DNA of 48,590 nt from Clostridiales bacterium VE202-21 (GTDB taxonomy: Bacteria; Bacillota; Clostridia; Lachnospirales; Lachnospiraceae), in NCBI GenBank assembly GCA_000509105.1, contig BAIF02000013.1:1-48590 (forward strand), written 5' to 3'. The translations under genes were made by a program, and so were the position numbers. Position 1 is the first letter of the stretch; every line of letters begins with the position of its first letter. This document shows, piece after piece, positions 48,398-48,590 of this stretch. Below the pieces are notes generated by a model. It was not told the DNA's origin, did not search any database, and saw only the letters and a program-made list of their open reading frames with translations.

Positions 48398-48590
48398 TGA
48401 ACAACAACGATATTCCCGTATGGGAAAAATACACCCTTACCATTGAAGAAGCGTCAAAGTATTTCCGTATCGGAGAAAACAAGTTAAGACGATTGGCAGA
48501 GGAAAACAAGGACGCTGGCTGGCTCATTATGAATGGCAACCGCATACAGATTAAACGCCGACAGTTTGAAAAGGTTATTGACAAATTGGA
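48397..48590 (+). CDS. xis: Excisionase, Tn916 type (cut by window edge)
   Basis: The first 64 codons are visible. The sequence ([56 protein letters not shown]) is very close to Tn916 Xis as I remember it, a winged-helix DNA-bending protein of about 67 residues. It helps the tyrosine integrase in excision. Nearly the whole protein is present; only a few residues lie beyond the edge. The integrase gene is expected next. Confidence 0.93.
   Translation, partial: MNNNDIPVWEKYTLTIEEASKYFRIGENKLRRLAEENKDAGWLIMNGNRIQIKRRQFEKVIDKL

Larger units (their letters stand above)
44380..48590. mobile_element. Tn916-like mobilisable element (partial)
   Basis: Genes with lower G+C than the chromosome: two membrane proteins, an XRE repressor, divergent promoters, a Rep/MobT-type protein and a Tn916-type excisionase at the window edge. 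No type IV secretion genes lie between them, so it resembles an integrative mobilisable element. The integrase would follow just beyond the right edge. The left border is approximate. Confidence 0.7.

Overview
The window looks like a Clostridia chromosome, most likely a gut Lachnospiraceae member, carrying two mobile segments. This rests on a bacterial V-type ATPase operon, consensus sigma-A promoters with GGAGG ribosome sites, frequent GTG/TTG starts, a Tn916-type Xis/Rep pair and a sortase-type surface protein. The genus cannot be fixed from sequence reading alone.

Layout. (1) 1 to about 5.2 kb is the end of a prophage. It has a lysis cassette (small membrane protein, holin, 59-aa protein, amidase), then small genes around a ribbon-helix-helix (RHH) repressor whose operators sit inside promoter spacers, then a zinc-ribbon/AP2 protein. 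Between these genes lie two promoter-to-terminator non-coding units that carry type I-C CRISPR-repeat look-alikes (GTCG, hairpin, GGATTGAAA) but no cas genes and no array. (2) 5.2 to 5.75 kb holds a decayed coding fragment. (3) 5.9 to 44.3 kb is chromosomal. In order it has a giant acidic protein with an altered CbxX-like AAA+ domain; glycogen branching enzyme; an AraC-regulated sugar ABC importer with a URO-D-family enzyme; a nine-gene V-ATPase operon on the minus strand; trmB; a cysteine-rich 47-aa protein with a thioredoxin; tRNA-Lys; a nucleotidyltransferase remnant; YibE/F; a 1343-aa cell-wall phosphoesterase with a possible PhoP box; trmO; MerR and XRE regulators; a GH43 glycosidase; a GGDEF protein next to an HD protein; a two-component system; and two probable carbon-metabolism enzymes. 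(4) 44.4 kb to the end is an integrated mobilisable element: membrane proteins, an XRE repressor, divergent promoters, a hairpin-rich possible oriT, a Rep/MobT-type protein and Tn916-type Xis. It is cut by the window edge before any integrase.

How the parts work together. The RHH repressor appears to control its own gene and two flanking prophage transcripts through near-identical operators. The AraC regulator, binding protein, two permeases and URO-D protein form one uptake and processing unit. The V-ATPase genes encode one rotary complex. The strongest candidate for something undescribed is the set of cas-less CRISPR-repeat-like RNAs in the prophage. Each has its own promoter, an AU-rich hairpin where a spacer would be, and a terminator, which suggests RNA anti-CRISPRs or related repeat mimics. 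A second RNA-like signal is a motif found in two chromosomal intergenic regions with compensatory base changes.
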